Shown piece after piece: positions 23,884 through 33,275 of a stretch of 64,000 nt of DNA (within the stretch, counting starts at the first letter, position 1; every line of letters starts with the position of its first letter). The position numbers and the translations under genes were made by a program. Under the pieces are notes generated by a model. It was not told where the DNA came from, searched no databases, and was given only the letters and a program-made list of their open reading frames with translations. The stretch comes from Clostridia bacterium. Its GTDB lineage: Bacteria; Bacillota; Clostridia; Oscillospirales; CAG-382. Where the stretch lies: the NCBI GenBank assembly GCA_017561145.1, contig JAFZDO010000025.1:1-64000 (forward strand), in the 5' to 3' direction.

Positions 23884-26688
23884 ATGAAGGACTACAAGGA
23901 TACACTTAATTTGCCTGTCACCGATTTCCCGATGAGAGGCAACCTCCCCACAAAGGAGCCCGAAACACTTAACCGCTGGAACGAAGAGGAGCTTTATAAA
24001 AAGCTTCTCAAAAAGAACGAGGGCAAAACTCCCTTCGTTCTTCACGACGGCCCTCCCTTCTCCAACGGCTTTATCCATATGGGACACGCTCTTAACAAGG
24101 TTCTCAAGGACTTTATCGTCAAGTCCAAGGCAATGAGCGGACATTACACCCCCTACGTTCCCGGTTGGGACAACCACGGTCTCCCTATCGAAAGAGCTAT
24201 CGAAAAGACCAAAAAAGACCTTAACAAGGATATGACCGTTCCCGAATTCAGAAAGGCTTGCGAGGATTTTGCAGAGGACTTCATCCAAAAGCAGATGGCA
24301 GGCTTCAGACGCTTGGGCGTTGTCGGCGATTGGGATGCTCCCTATCGCACGATGGATAAGCACTTTGAAGCGCAAGAGGTTAAGATCTTCGGCGCAATGT
24401 TCGACAAGGGCTATATCTACAAGGGCTTGAAGCCCGTAACCTGGTGTCCCTTCTGTGCAACTGCGGTTGCCGAAGCGGATATCGAATATCACGACGATCC
24501 CTGTACCTCTGTGTACGTTAAATTCAAGATCAAGGACGATAACGGCAAGCTTGCCGGATTTGACCTTGAAAACACATATTTCGTTATCTGGACCACCACC
24601 ATCTGGACTCTTCCCGGTAACATGGCAATCTGCTTGCACCCGCGTGAAAGCTATGCGCTCGTAAAGGCAGAAAACGGCGAAACCTATATTATGGCGGAAG
24701 CTCTCGCCGAAAAGACCATGAAGGTAGGCGGATTCGAAAATTACGAAATTCTTGCGACCTTCCCCGGCGAATTTTTCGAAAATATGCTCGCCTCGCACCC
24801 CTTCCTTGACAAGACCTCGCGCCTTGTTTATGCCGAATACGTTACTATGGACAGCGGTACCGGCTGCGTTCATACCGCTCCCGGCTTCGGTGCAGACGAC
24901 TATCAGACCTGTATGAGATACGGTATGGACCTTGTCGTTCCCGTTGACGATTACGGCAAGCATACCGATTATGCGGGCAAATACGCAGGCCTCAAGACCG
25001 AGGAATCCAATCCCATAATTCTCGAGGATATGAGAGAATCGGGCGCGTTGTTCGCATCCGAAAACATCATGCACTCCTATCCTCATCACGACCGTTGCAA
25101 AAAGCCGGTCATCTTCCGTGCAACTCCTCAATGGTTCTGCTCGGTTGAATCCTTCAAGGATCAGGCTATCAAGGCGATCGAAAACGTTCAGTGGTTCCCT
25201 GCATGGGGCGAGGACAGAATGGTCAGCATGATCCGCGAAAGAGCCGATTGGTGTATTTCGCGTCAGCGCCGTTGGGGTCTTCCCATTCCCGTGTTCTACT
25301 GCAAGGATTGCGGCAAGCCTGTTTCCACTCCCGAATCTATCAATAAAATTTCGGCTCTCTTCGACGAATTCGGCTCGAACGCTTGGTTCGAACGCGACGT
25401 AGCAGAGCTTATCCCCGAAGGATTTACCTGCCCCCATTGCGGCGGCAAGACCTTCGAAAAGGAAACCGATACTCTCGACTGCTGGTTCGACTCGGGCTCG
25501 ACTCACTTCGCTTCTCTTATGAAGGATACTCCCGACCTCTGGCCTGCAGACGTATATCTCGAAGGCGCAGATCAATACCGCGGCTGGTTCCAATCGAGTC
25601 TTCTTACCTCTGTCGGTGCGCTTGACAAGGGCGCTCCCTTCAAGCAGGTTCTTACTCACGGTTGGGTTGTTGACGGTCAGGGCCGTGCAATGCATAAGAG
25701 CCTTGGAAACGGTGTTGACCCTGCAGACCTTATCAAGGATTTCGGCGCAGATATCGTTCGTCTTTGGGCGGCATCCTCCGACTATCACGCAGACGTTCGT
25801 TGCTCGAAGGAAATCTTCAAGCAGCTTTCCGAATCCTACCGTAAGCTCAGAAACACTCTCCGTATCCTTTTGGCGAACCTCGGCTCTGCCGAAAACGATT
25901 TCGACCCCAACAAGGATATGGTTTGCCCCGAAAGCCTTACCGATATCGATAAGTGGGCTCTTTCGCGTCTTAACAAGCTCGTTAAGCGCGTTCGCGAGGC
26001 TTACGATAATTATCAGTTCCATATCGTATATCACGAAATTCATAATTTCTGCTCTATCGATATGTCGAAGCTTTATATCGACATCACCAAGGACAGACTT
26101 TACTGTGAAGCGAAGAACGATCCTGCGCGCCGCAGCACTCAGACCGCTATGTACGTAATCGCAAGCGCTCTTACAAGATTGCTCGCGCCTATCCTTTCCT
26201 TCACGAGTGAAGAAACCTGGAGCTTCATAAGCCATACCGATTCCGATGACGTCGAAAGCGTATTCTTTAACGATATGCCCGCTTTTGAAGAAAAGTATGA
26301 TTTCTCGGAGATCGAAGAGAAATATGAATCGCTCTTTAACTTGCGCGATGGCGTTATGAAGGCGCTTGAGCTTGCAAGAGCAGATAAGGCGATCGGTAAA
26401 TCGCTCGAAGCCAGCGTTGCTATCTATGCAAAGGCAGGCAGCGAAGCGATGAACCTCTTCCGTGAATTTGAATCGATCCTTCCCGACATTTTCATCGTTA
26501 GCAAGGTAAGCCTTTCGGATGAAAACGCTCCCGAGGGTGCGTATTACGACGAAGAAACCGGTATTTCTGTTGTTGTAGCTGTTGCAGAGGGCGAAAAGTG
26601 CGTTCGTTGCTGGATGCACAAGGACGATTGCACTGTCGATGAGGACGGTCAGCACCTTTGCGAACGCTGCCGTAAAGCAATATGTTAG
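23884..26688 (+). CDS. ileS: Isoleucyl-tRNA synthetase
   Basis: 934 residues, full length for the bacterial type. The HIGH motif reads HMGH (in FSNGFIHMGHALNK, about residue 60) and the KMSKS loop reads AMHKS in GRAMHKSLGN (about residue 607), so the second-Lys loop is altered at its first and third positions. The editing domain (TTTIWTLPGNMAI), the anticodon-binding domain, and a C-terminal zinc ribbon with CVRC ... CERC are present. It starts 29 bases after divIVA and overlaps lspA by 7 bases. No T-box precedes it, unlike many Firmicutes ileS genes. Confidence 0.97.
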   Translation: MKDYKDTLNLPVTDFPMRGNLPTKEPETLNRWNEEELYKKLLKKNEGKTPFVLHDGPPFSNGFIHMGHALNKVLKDFIVKSKAMSGHYTPYVPGWDNHGLPIERAIEKTKKDLNKDMTVPEFRKACEDFAEDFIQKQMAGFRRLGVVGDWDAPYRTMDKHFEAQEVKIFGAMFDKGYIYKGLKPVTWCPFCATAVAEADIEYHDDPCTSVYVKFKIKDDNGKLAGFDLENTYFVIWTTTIWTLPGNMAICLHPRESYALVKAENGETYIMAEALAEKTMKVGGFENYEILATFPGEFFENMLASHPFLDKTSRLVYAEYVTMDSGTGCVHTAPGFGADDYQTCMRYGMDLVVPVDDYGKHTDYAGKYAGLKTEESNPIILEDMRESGALFASENIMHSYPHHDRCKKPVIFRATPQWFCSVESFKDQAIKAIENVQWFPAWGEDRMVSMIRERADWCISRQRRWGLPIPVFYCKDCGKPVSTPESINKISALFDEFGSNAWFERDVAELIPEGFTCPHCGGKTFEKETDTLDCWFDSGSTHFASLMKDTPDLWPADVYLEGADQYRGWFQSSLLTSVGALDKGAPFKQVLTHGWVVDGQGRAMHKSLGNGVDPADLIKDFGADIVRLWAASSDYHADVRCSKEIFKQLSESYRKLRNTLRILLANLGSAENDFDPNKDMVCPESLTDIDKWALSRLNKLVKRVREAYDNYQFHIVYHEIHNFCSIDMSKLYIDITKDRLYCEAKNDPARRSTQTAMYVIASALTRLLAPILSFTSEETWSFISHTDSDDVESVFFNDMPAFEEKYDFSEIEEKYESLFNLRDGVMKALELARADKAIGKSLEASVAIYAKAGSEAMNLFREFESILPDIFIVSKVSLSDENAPEGAYYDEETGISVVVAVAEGEKCVRCWMHKDDCTVDEDGQHLCERCRKAIC

Positions 26689-27299
26689 CAGCTGTTATCG
26701 CGGTCTTGGCGATCATTGCCGACCAGATAACGAAATATATCGTTGTTGCAAATATCGAATATAAGGGTTCGGTGCCCTTTATTCCCGGATTTATGAGCTT
26801 TTTCCATACCAGAAATACGGGTGCCGCCTTTTCGATGTTTTCGGATCAGCGTTGGGTATATATGGTGTTTTCCTTCATCTCGATGGCCTTGATCATCTAT
26901 ATGCTCATCAGAGAATACAAGCGCCACAAGCTTCTTAACATAGCGCTTGCAATGGTGCTCGGCGGCGGTATCGGCAATATGATCGACCGCATTCGCCTTG
27001 GCTACGTTGTGGATTTCTTCAAAACCGAGTTTATGGATTTTGCCGTGTTCAACGTTGCCGATTGCTTTATTACGGTCGGTGCGGTGTTGCTTGGCGTATA
27101 CGTCATCTTTTTCGAGCCGAGAGTCGAAAAACGTCTTAAGGCAGAAAAGGCCGCTCTTGCAGCCGCAACCGAATGTGCCACGGCAGAAACGGTTGCTCCC
27201 GTAACCGATGAAAAGGCAGAGCCTATAACCGAGGAAAAGACCGAAGAAGCCGTAAAAGCAGAAATAACGTCCTCCGAGGAAAACAGTGAAAATGGATAA
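26682..27299 (+). CDS. lspA: Lipoprotein signal peptidase, with an acidic tail
   Basis: 205 residues. Aspartyl protease that removes signal peptides of diacylated prolipoproteins; several lipoproteins in this window are substrates. Four membrane helices; catalytic Asp residues in GNMIDRI and FNVADCFI; also FFHTRNTGAAF. After about residue 155 an extra tail of about 50 residues rich in Glu, Ala and Thr extends into the cytoplasm, which the usual 150-170 residue enzyme lacks. Overlaps ileS at the start and rluD at the end. Confidence 0.96.
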   Translation: MLAAVIAVLAIIADQITKYIVVANIEYKGSVPFIPGFMSFFHTRNTGAAFSMFSDQRWVYMVFSFISMALIIYMLIREYKRHKLLNIALAMVLGGGIGNMIDRIRLGYVVDFFKTEFMDFAVFNVADCFITVGAVLLGVYVIFFEPRVEKRLKAEKAALAAATECATAETVAPVTDEKAEPITEEKTEEAVKAEITSSEENSENG

Positions 27300-28203
27300 T
27301 TACACCGTTACTTTGCAGGATACCGAAGAAAAATGCCGATTGGACGTTTTGGCGTCACGTGTTTTCGAAATAAGCCGCGCAAGAGCGCAGGAGCTTATTT
27401 CGGACGGAAAAATAACCGTCAACGGCAAAAAATGCGAAAAAAAGCTTTTGCTTTCGGTCGGTGATATTTTGGAGATCGAGCTTCCGCCCGAGCGTGAGCT
27501 CGAAGCTGTTCCTCAAAACATCCCGATCGATATAATCTACGAGGATGAATATCTCCTTGTGGTAGATAAGCCTCGCGGCATGGTGGTGCACCCCGCCGCA
27601 GGCAATCCCGACAACACCTTGGTAAACGCCCTGCTTTACCATTGTAAGGGCAGACTTTCGTCGATAAACGGAGTTATTCGCCCCGGGATCGTGCACCGTA
27701 TCGACAAGGACACTTCGGGCTTGCTTATAGTCGCAAAGACCGATGAAGCGCATCAGGGCCTTGCCGAGCAGATCGCCGTTCATTCCTTTACGCGAAAGTA
27801 TGAAGCGATAATCGGCGGTCATTTGAAGGAAGAAAGCGGAACGGTCAGCGCACCTATCGGACGTCATAAGACCGACCGCAAAAAAATGGCGGTCACCGCA
27901 TTAAATTCCAAAGAGGCGGTAACGCATTACCGCGTAATTGCCGAAAGCAGGGAATATACCCATCTTGAGCTTACGCTCGAAACGGGCCGCACCCATCAGA
28001 TCAGGGTGCACATGGCATATATCGGACATCCTGTCGCAGGCGATACGGTATATGGAAACGCACGTTACAGGCTTGGCATGGAAGGTCAATGTCTGTTCGC
28101 GAAATACATATCTTTTGTCCATCCGATAACGGGTGAGACCATGACGTTTGAAGCGGCAAGGCCTGCGTATTTCAGCGATGCGCTACGCCGCGCCGGGCTT
28201 TAG
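27286..28203 (+). CDS. rluD: RluA/RluD-family 23S rRNA pseudouridine synthase
   Basis: 305 residues. S4 domain (RLDVLASRVFEISRARAQELI, residues 14-60) followed by the catalytic domain with HRIDKDTSGLLIVAKT containing the catalytic Asp, then GRTHQIRVHMAYIGHPVAGD. Orthologues (YlyB/RluD) modify U1911/1915/1917 of 23S rRNA or a related site. GTG 27286 is chosen because GAGG sits 7 bases upstream; ATG 27292 is the alternative. It overlaps lspA by 14 bases. Confidence 0.95.
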   Translation: MKMDNYTVTLQDTEEKCRLDVLASRVFEISRARAQELISDGKITVNGKKCEKKLLLSVGDILEIELPPERELEAVPQNIPIDIIYEDEYLLVVDKPRGMVVHPAAGNPDNTLVNALLYHCKGRLSSINGVIRPGIVHRIDKDTSGLLIVAKTDEAHQGLAEQIAVHSFTRKYEAIIGGHLKEESGTVSAPIGRHKTDRKKMAVTALNSKEAVTHYRVIAESREYTHLELTLETGRTHQIRVHMAYIGHPVAGDTVYGNARYRLGMEGQCLFAKYISFVHPITGETMTFEAARPAYFSDALRRAGL

Positions 28204-28220
28204 TCAGAAAGGAAATGATT

Positions 28221-29075
28221 ATGGAAAAAAGAACTCTCCTCACGCTGAAAGAAAGAGCCGCTAAGATCAGAATTCATTCTGTCGACGCGGTATACGGTGC
28301 AAAAAGCGGCCATCCGGGCGGATCGCTGTCTATTGCAGACGTAGTTGCCTATCTCTATTTCCACAAGATGAACATCGATCCCAAGGATCCCCAAAAGGAA
28401 GACCGCGACAGATTCGTTCTTTCCAAGGGTCACTGCTGTCCTGCGCTTTATGCCGCATTGGCAGAAAAGGGCTATTTCGATGTTGAAGAGCTTAAGAAGC
28501 TTCGCAAATTGGGCGCAATGCTTCAGGGCCACCCCGATATGAAGGGCATCCCCGGTATCGATATGTCCACCGGCTCCCTCGGACAGGGCTTCTCCACCGC
28601 TTGCGGTATGGCTGCCGTTGCAAAGCGCAAGGGCTATGACTGGAAGGTTTACACCGCGCTCGGCGACGGTGAGATCGAAGAAGGTCAGGTTTGGGAAGCG
28701 GCAATGTTCGCAAATATGTACGGACTTGACAATCTTATCGCATTTATCGACTGCAACGGTTATCAGATCGACGGTGCGGTAAGCGACGTTATGAACCCCC
28801 ACCCCGTTGACGAAAAGTTCAAGGCATTCGGTTGGTTCGTTAAAGTTATCGACGGCCACGATTTCGAAGCTATCGACAATGCGGTAAACGAAGCACTTGC
28901 TTGCGGCAAGCCTGCGGCGATCATTTGCAACACCGTTAAGGGTAAGGGCGTTTCCTTTATGGAAAACAATTATACTTGGCACGGCAAGGCTCCCAAGGAT
29001 GATGAATATGAACTCGCAAAGAAAGAGCTTTACGATGCATGGGTAAAGGCAGAGGAGGACGTTAAAAATGGCTGA
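28221..29075 (+). CDS. Transketolase, N-terminal subunit
   Basis: 284 residues. Carries the thiamine-diphosphate binding half: KSGHPGGSLS, GHCCPALYA, MSTGSLGQGFS, and GDGEIEEGQVWEAA for the Mg/ThDP motif, then CNGYQIDG. Many anaerobes and archaea encode transketolase as two polypeptides. ATG 28221 is preferred to 28215 because of spacing to AAGGAA. Overlaps its partner by 8 bases. The enzyme links pentoses to glycolysis in the non-oxidative pentose phosphate pathway. Confidence 0.96.
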   Translation: MEKRTLLTLKERAAKIRIHSVDAVYGAKSGHPGGSLSIADVVAYLYFHKMNIDPKDPQKEDRDRFVLSKGHCCPALYAALAEKGYFDVEELKKLRKLGAMLQGHPDMKGIPGIDMSTGSLGQGFSTACGMAAVAKRKGYDWKVYTALGDGEIEEGQVWEAAMFANMYGLDNLIAFIDCNGYQIDGAVSDVMNPHPVDEKFKAFGWFVKVIDGHDFEAIDNAVNEALACGKPAAIICNTVKGKGVSFMENNYTWHGKAPKDDEYELAKKELYDAWVKAEEDVKNG

Positions 29076-30003
29076 AAAAGAAGCAACCAGAGTCGCGTAC
29101 GGCAGAAAGCTTACCGAGCTCGGTGAAAAATATGATTTTTACGTGCTCGATGCCGACCTTTCTGGCTCGACACAAACCGCTGTTTTTGCAAAAAAATATC
29201 CCGAACGCTTCTTCAACTGCGGTATCGCAGAGGGCAATATGATCTCGGTAGCGGCAGGTATTGCGGCAACAGGTATTCCCGCATTTGCGTCCTCTTTCGC
29301 GATGTTTGCCTGCGGCAGAGCGTTTGAACAGATCCGCAACTCGGTTGCATATCCGCAGCTTCCCGTTAAGATCTGCGCATCTCACGCAGGTGTTACCGTT
29401 GGCGAAGACGGTGCTACCCACCAGTTCTGCGAGGATATGGCAATTATGCGTGCGCTTCCCAATATGACCGTTGTTTGCCCTGCAGACTCGGCTTCTACCG
29501 AAGCGCTTCTTGAAGAGATCGTTAAATTTGACGGCCCCGTATATATGCGTCTGGGCAGATATGCGGTTCCCCAGTTCTACACCAAGGGCGAACAGGAATT
29601 CAAGCTCGGTAAGGGTATCGTTCTTGCCGACGGTAAGGACGTGACCATCGTTGCAACCGGTATTATGGTTGCCGCGGCTATGGAAGCACGCGCTATCCTT
29701 GCCGAAGAAGGCATCGATGCGGCTGTTATCGACATCCACACCGTTAAGCCTCTTGACGTTGAGTTGATCACCGAATATGCCGAAAAGACCGGCAACGTGG
29801 TTACCAGCGAAGAGCATTCGGTAATCGGCGGCCTCGGCGATGCGGTAATTTCCGCACTTTCCGAAAGCGCTTGCGCAAAGGTCGTTAAACACGGTATCGA
29901 AGACGTTTTCGGCACCTCCGCACCCGCAGGAGTTCTTTTGGAGCACTACGGTCTTAATGCGAACGGCATTGTCGAAAAGGTAAGAAAATTGCTTAAAAAA
30001 TAA
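29068..30003 (+). CDS. Transketolase, C-terminal subunit
   Basis: 311 residues. Holds the pyrimidine-binding domain (GIAEGNMISVAAGIA, with the catalytic Glu), FASSFAMFACGRAFEQIRNSV, SHAGVTVGEDGATHQ, and the regulatory C-terminal domain (HTVKPLDVELI, EEHSVIGGLG). Overlaps the N-terminal subunit gene and is closed by a terminator at 30008. Confidence 0.96.
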   Translation: MAEKEATRVAYGRKLTELGEKYDFYVLDADLSGSTQTAVFAKKYPERFFNCGIAEGNMISVAAGIAATGIPAFASSFAMFACGRAFEQIRNSVAYPQLPVKICASHAGVTVGEDGATHQFCEDMAIMRALPNMTVVCPADSASTEALLEEIVKFDGPVYMRLGRYAVPQFYTKGEQEFKLGKGIVLADGKDVTIVATGIMVAAAMEARAILAEEGIDAAVIDIHTVKPLDVELITEYAEKTGNVVTSEEHSVIGGLGDAVISALSESACAKVVKHGIEDVFGTSAPAGVLLEHYGLNANGIVEKVRKLLKK

Positions 30004-30007
30004 GATT

Positions 30008-30037
30008 TAAGGGGTATCGTTTGATACCCCTTAATTT
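30008..30037 (+). terminator. Terminator after transketolase
   Basis: TAAGGGGTATC-GTTT-GATACCCCTTA followed by ATTT, 18 bases before the next start. The T run is short, so read-through into the next gene is likely. Confidence 0.75.
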
Positions 30038-30055
30038 GAAATTCGGAGAAAGAAA

Positions 30056-30811
30056 ATGACAGTAGAGCAGTTAATAAATGCACTTGATGAAATGATCCCC
30101 AAAACCCTTTCGGAGCCTTGGGATAACGACGGTATCGACGTTGTTCCCGATAAAAATTCCGAAATAACGGGCGTTCTTTGTGCGCTCGATTGCACGAGTA
30201 TTGCCATTAACAGGGCAACAGAGCTTGGTTGCAACGTCATTATCACTCATCATCCTCTCGTTTTCAAGCCGCTCGGCGCAGTTTCGTGCGATGACAGCGT
30301 TGGAAAGCGCGTTATCGAATGCATAAGGCGCGGAATCGCCGTCGTATCGTTCCATACGCGTCTTGATATAATCGAAGGCGGCGTTAACGATATTCTGGCG
30401 GAAACGGTAGGACTTACAAACGTTGAAAGCTTCATCCCTTACGGCAGGATCGGCGATATCGAAGAAACGAAATTTGAAGTTTTTGCCGAATCGGTCGCAA
30501 ACGCTTTGGGATTGAATATATATGAATTGGGACTTGTTAAGTCAAGCGAGAACGTAAAAAGAGTTGCGCTTGTTTCGGGCTGCGGCAAGGACGAGATCGG
30601 TGACGCGATAAAAGCAGGCGCCGATACCTTTATCACGGGTGAGGTAATGCATAACCATATGCTCGATTGCAGAGAAATGGGCATTAACCTTATCTGCGCA
30701 ACGCATTACGCAACCGAAAGAATAGTTTTATCCTTCCTTGCAGAAAAGGTCAAGGAATTTGCAAGAGTTGAAGTTTTAGAATTTACAAGAGAAGAAGAAT
30801 ATGGCATTTGA
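30056..30811 (+). CDS. Nif3-like dinuclear metal centre protein (classic motif)
   Basis: 251 residues. Short NIF3/YbgI/GTP-cyclohydrolase-I-type-2 family. All metal ligands are seen: IITHHPLVF, SFHTRLDIIEGGVND (Asp), and the C-terminal THYATERIV (His, Glu). EPWDNDGIDV near residue 20 is a family starter. It overlaps rqcH by 11 bases, so it may be coupled to ribosome quality control; in many Firmicutes it neighbours trmK/ylxP-like genes instead. A divergent paralogue lies at 4856. Confidence 0.93.
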   Translation: MTVEQLINALDEMIPKTLSEPWDNDGIDVVPDKNSEITGVLCALDCTSIAINRATELGCNVIITHHPLVFKPLGAVSCDDSVGKRVIECIRRGIAVVSFHTRLDIIEGGVNDILAETVGLTNVESFIPYGRIGDIEETKFEVFAESVANALGLNIYELGLVKSSENVKRVALVSGCGKDEIGDAIKAGADTFITGEVMHNHMLDCREMGINLICATHYATERIVLSFLAEKVKEFARVEVLEFTREEEYGI

Positions 30812-32531
30812 CGGACTTTTTTGCGCCGCAGTAGCGCAGGAATTGAATAAATGGGCAGGCGCGAGGGTTGAAAAAATTCACCAAAGCTCGCAAACCTGCT
30901 TTTATTTCCAAATATACCGCGACGGAAAACGCGGTAATTTCGTCATATCCGCGTCAGCCGCGCGTCCGATACTTGCCATAACCGAGGAATCGGTTGCCCG
31001 TCCCGATACGCCTACGCCGATATGTATGCTTTACAGAAAGCATCTGCAAAACGGCCGCTTTATAGCAGCAGAATGGGTTGAAAACGAGCGTATTATCCGC
31101 TTCGTTTTCGATTCTGCCGACGAAATGGGATATATAAAGCGTAAATTCATTTATGCCGAGATGATGGGCAAATATTCAAATATTATCCTTACCGACGATA
31201 AGGACAGAATACTTGCGGCAAGCTCGACGTCGGACATTACCTCGGGCGTGCGCAGTATTATGGCAGGGCTTACTTACGAGCAACCGCCAAAGCAGGATAA
31301 AATTTCTGTTTTTGCGGTCGACGATGCATCCTTTCTTTCGCTTTGCGAGGAAAAGAGTGGAATGCGTGCTTGCGACTTTTTGCTAAAAAGCTTTCTCGGC
31401 TTTTCTCCCGTTGTGGCAAGGGAGGTTGCGTTCCGCGCTTTAGGCGACCCCGAAAGAGAAATATGCGCAGAAAATGCACGTTTGTTGCTCGAAGAGTTTA
31501 AAAAGCTGGTATCGGCAATAAAAAATTGCGAATTTGTACCGAATGCGGTATATGATAACGAAAACAACGGGGTCGAATATTCCTTTATCCGTCTTACGCA
31601 ATACGGCGAATCGGTTTCGATCCGCGAATACGAAAGCTTTTCGGCGCTTCTTACCGATTATTTCGGAAAAAAAGAGGAATCGGTCAATATCGGCAGATAC
31701 TCGCGCGAGATATTAAAAACCGTAAATTCCCATCTTTCGCGCTCGCAAAAAAAGCTTGCGCTTCTTAAAACCGAGCTTAAGGAATGCGACGCGATGGAGG
31801 ATATGCGTATCCGCGGCGACGTGGTGACCGCAAATATCTACCGTATCCGTCAGGGCGACAGCGAGGTTACGGGTATGGATTACGAATCGGGCAACGAAAT
31901 TACCGTTTCGCTCGACGTAGCACTTGCACCTGCGAAAAACGCACAGCGCTATTATAAAAAATATTCAAAAATGAAACGTGCGTCGGTCATGCTTGCCGAG
32001 CAGATAAAAAAGACCGAGGCGGTTTGTGATTACTTGATCGGTGTTATCGGCTTTATCGACCGCGCGGCAAGCCCTAAGGAACTTGCGGAAATCAGGCTTG
32101 AGCTTGCAGAGGGCGGATTTATTTCCGACAAATCGGTTGGCGATAAAAAGAAAAAAACACCTGCATCAAAGCCGCTTTCCTTCACCACGACCGATGGTTT
32201 ACTGCTTCGTGTCGGCAGAAATAACCGCCAAAACGATGCTCTTACCGGCTCGGCGGACAGAAACGAGCTTTGGTTTCACATCAAGGGCTTCCACGGCTCG
32301 CACGTTATCCTTACTCCCAACGGAAACGAGGAACCGACCGACCGCGATTATACCGAAGCGGCGATGGTTGCGGCATATTTCAGCGAAAAACGCGGAAGCT
32401 CAAACGTCGAGGTCGATTATACCCGTGTCCGTTCTTTAAAAAAGCCTTCGGGCAGTGCCCCCGGATTTGTAACCTATGAAAAATATTGGTCGGCTGTGGT
32501 CGATGCAATAAACCCGTTTGAAAAGCAGTAA
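30801..32531 (+). CDS. rqcH: Rqc2 homologue RqcH (NFACT protein)
   Basis: 576 residues. Binds stalled 50S-peptidyl-tRNA complexes and directs alanine tailing. NFACT-N domain (MAFDGLFCAAVAQELNKWAGARVEKIHQ, MLYRKHLQNG, AEMMGKYSNIIL), a helix-hairpin-helix region, a coiled-coil region (about residues 300-430), and NFACT-R with GLLLRVGRNNRQNDALT, ELWFHIKGFHGSHVIL. Formerly annotated as fibronectin-binding protein A. Followed by tcdA after 18 bases. Confidence 0.95.
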   Translation: MAFDGLFCAAVAQELNKWAGARVEKIHQSSQTCFYFQIYRDGKRGNFVISASAARPILAITEESVARPDTPTPICMLYRKHLQNGRFIAAEWVENERIIRFVFDSADEMGYIKRKFIYAEMMGKYSNIILTDDKDRILAASSTSDITSGVRSIMAGLTYEQPPKQDKISVFAVDDASFLSLCEEKSGMRACDFLLKSFLGFSPVVAREVAFRALGDPEREICAENARLLLEEFKKLVSAIKNCEFVPNAVYDNENNGVEYSFIRLTQYGESVSIREYESFSALLTDYFGKKEESVNIGRYSREILKTVNSHLSRSQKKLALLKTELKECDAMEDMRIRGDVVTANIYRIRQGDSEVTGMDYESGNEITVSLDVALAPAKNAQRYYKKYSKMKRASVMLAEQIKKTEAVCDYLIGVIGFIDRAASPKELAEIRLELAEGGFISDKSVGDKKKKTPASKPLSFTTTDGLLLRVGRNNRQNDALTGSADRNELWFHIKGFHGSHVILTPNGNEEPTDRDYTEAAMVAAYFSEKRGSSNVEVDYTRVRSLKKPSGSAPGFVTYEKYWSAVVDAINPFEKQ

Positions 32532-32549
32532 AATTTTAAAGGTGTTATT

Positions 32550-33254
32550 ATGAGCTTGCTTGAAAGGTCGCTTCCGCTTATTGGCGAGGACGGCGTTAAA
32601 AAACTGAATAATTCAAGCATTATCGTTTTCGGTGTTGGCGGTGTCGGCTCTTGGTGTGCCGAGGCGTTGGCAAGATGCGGTGTCGGAAAAATTACCGTTG
32701 TCGACGGCGACGTTATTTCCGAAACGAACAAAAACCGCCAAATAATCGCTCTTTCATCGACCGAAGGACATGAAAAGGCAGAAACAAGCGCAAAAAGATT
32801 AAGGGATATCAACCCCGATTGCGAAGTGACAAGCGTGAATTTGTTTTATTCTGTCGAAACGAAGGATGAAATCGACCTTTCGGAGTATGATTATATCGCA
32901 GATTGTATCGATACCGTAACGAGCAAGCTTTTGCTTATTACATCGGCGAATGAATTAAAGGTTCCGATAATTTCATCGATGGGCACGGGCAACCGTCTTG
33001 ACCCCTCGAAGATAACTGTAACCGATATATTCAAAACCTCGGGCGATCCTTTGGCGCGTATTATGCGAAAAGAGCTCCGCGCAAGAAACGTTGAATCGTT
33101 AAAGGTAGTTTGCTCACTTGAAGAGCCGGGAAAATGCTGCGAGGGCAGAAACGAAATTACAGGCAGAGCTACCCCCTCAAGCGCCGTTTTCGTACCCGCA
33201 ACGGCAGGCTTGCGTATGGCTTACGAGATAGTTAAGGAGCTGCTTTATGTCTAA
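32550..33254 (+). CDS. tcdA: tRNA threonylcarbamoyladenosine dehydratase
   Basis: 234 residues. E1-like ThiF-fold enzyme (CsdL/YgdL) that cyclises t6A37 of tRNA with ATP. Rossmann motif VFGVGGVGSWCAEALARCG (29-47), VVDGDVI, NRQIIAL, YIADCIDTVTSKL, SSMGTGNRLDP, and the C-terminal SAVFVPATAGLRMA. Its last codons lie in the left copy of a 31-base duplication that also holds a first copy of the flavin reductase start. Confidence 0.95.
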   Translation: MSLLERSLPLIGEDGVKKLNNSSIIVFGVGGVGSWCAEALARCGVGKITVVDGDVISETNKNRQIIALSSTEGHEKAETSAKRLRDINPDCEVTSVNLFYSVETKDEIDLSEYDYIADCIDTVTSKLLLITSANELKVPIISSMGTGNRLDPSKITVTDIFKTSGDPLARIMRKELRARNVESLKVVCSLEEPGKCCEGRNEITGRATPSSAVFVPATAGLRMAYEIVKELLYV

Positions 33255-33275
33255 ACAGCAATGGAAGGGCGGGGC
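33245..33275 (+). repeat. Left copy of a duplication of the flavin reductase start
   Basis: Matches 33469-33499 over 31 bases (TTATGTCTAAACARCAATGG core) with three differences; those inside the coding part are silent (CAG/CAA, GGC/GGT). This copy keeps AAGGAG upstream (about 33233) and starts an 18-codon frame ending in the inserted repeat. It also contains the tcdA stop. Confidence 0.8.

Noticed and set aside
25695-25730. Loss of the KMSKS motif in IleRS
   Set aside because: The loop reads AMHKSLGN; similar altered loops seem to occur in clostridial IleRS, and all other motifs are intact, so it is not evidence of a pseudogene.
23773-26655. 960-codon frame antisense to ileS
   Set aside because: Mirror of strong codon bias in ileS; no start site, and the sense frame is an unmistakable synthetase.
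28221-30003. Broken transketolase
   Set aside because: The two-subunit form with overlapping genes is normal in many anaerobes.
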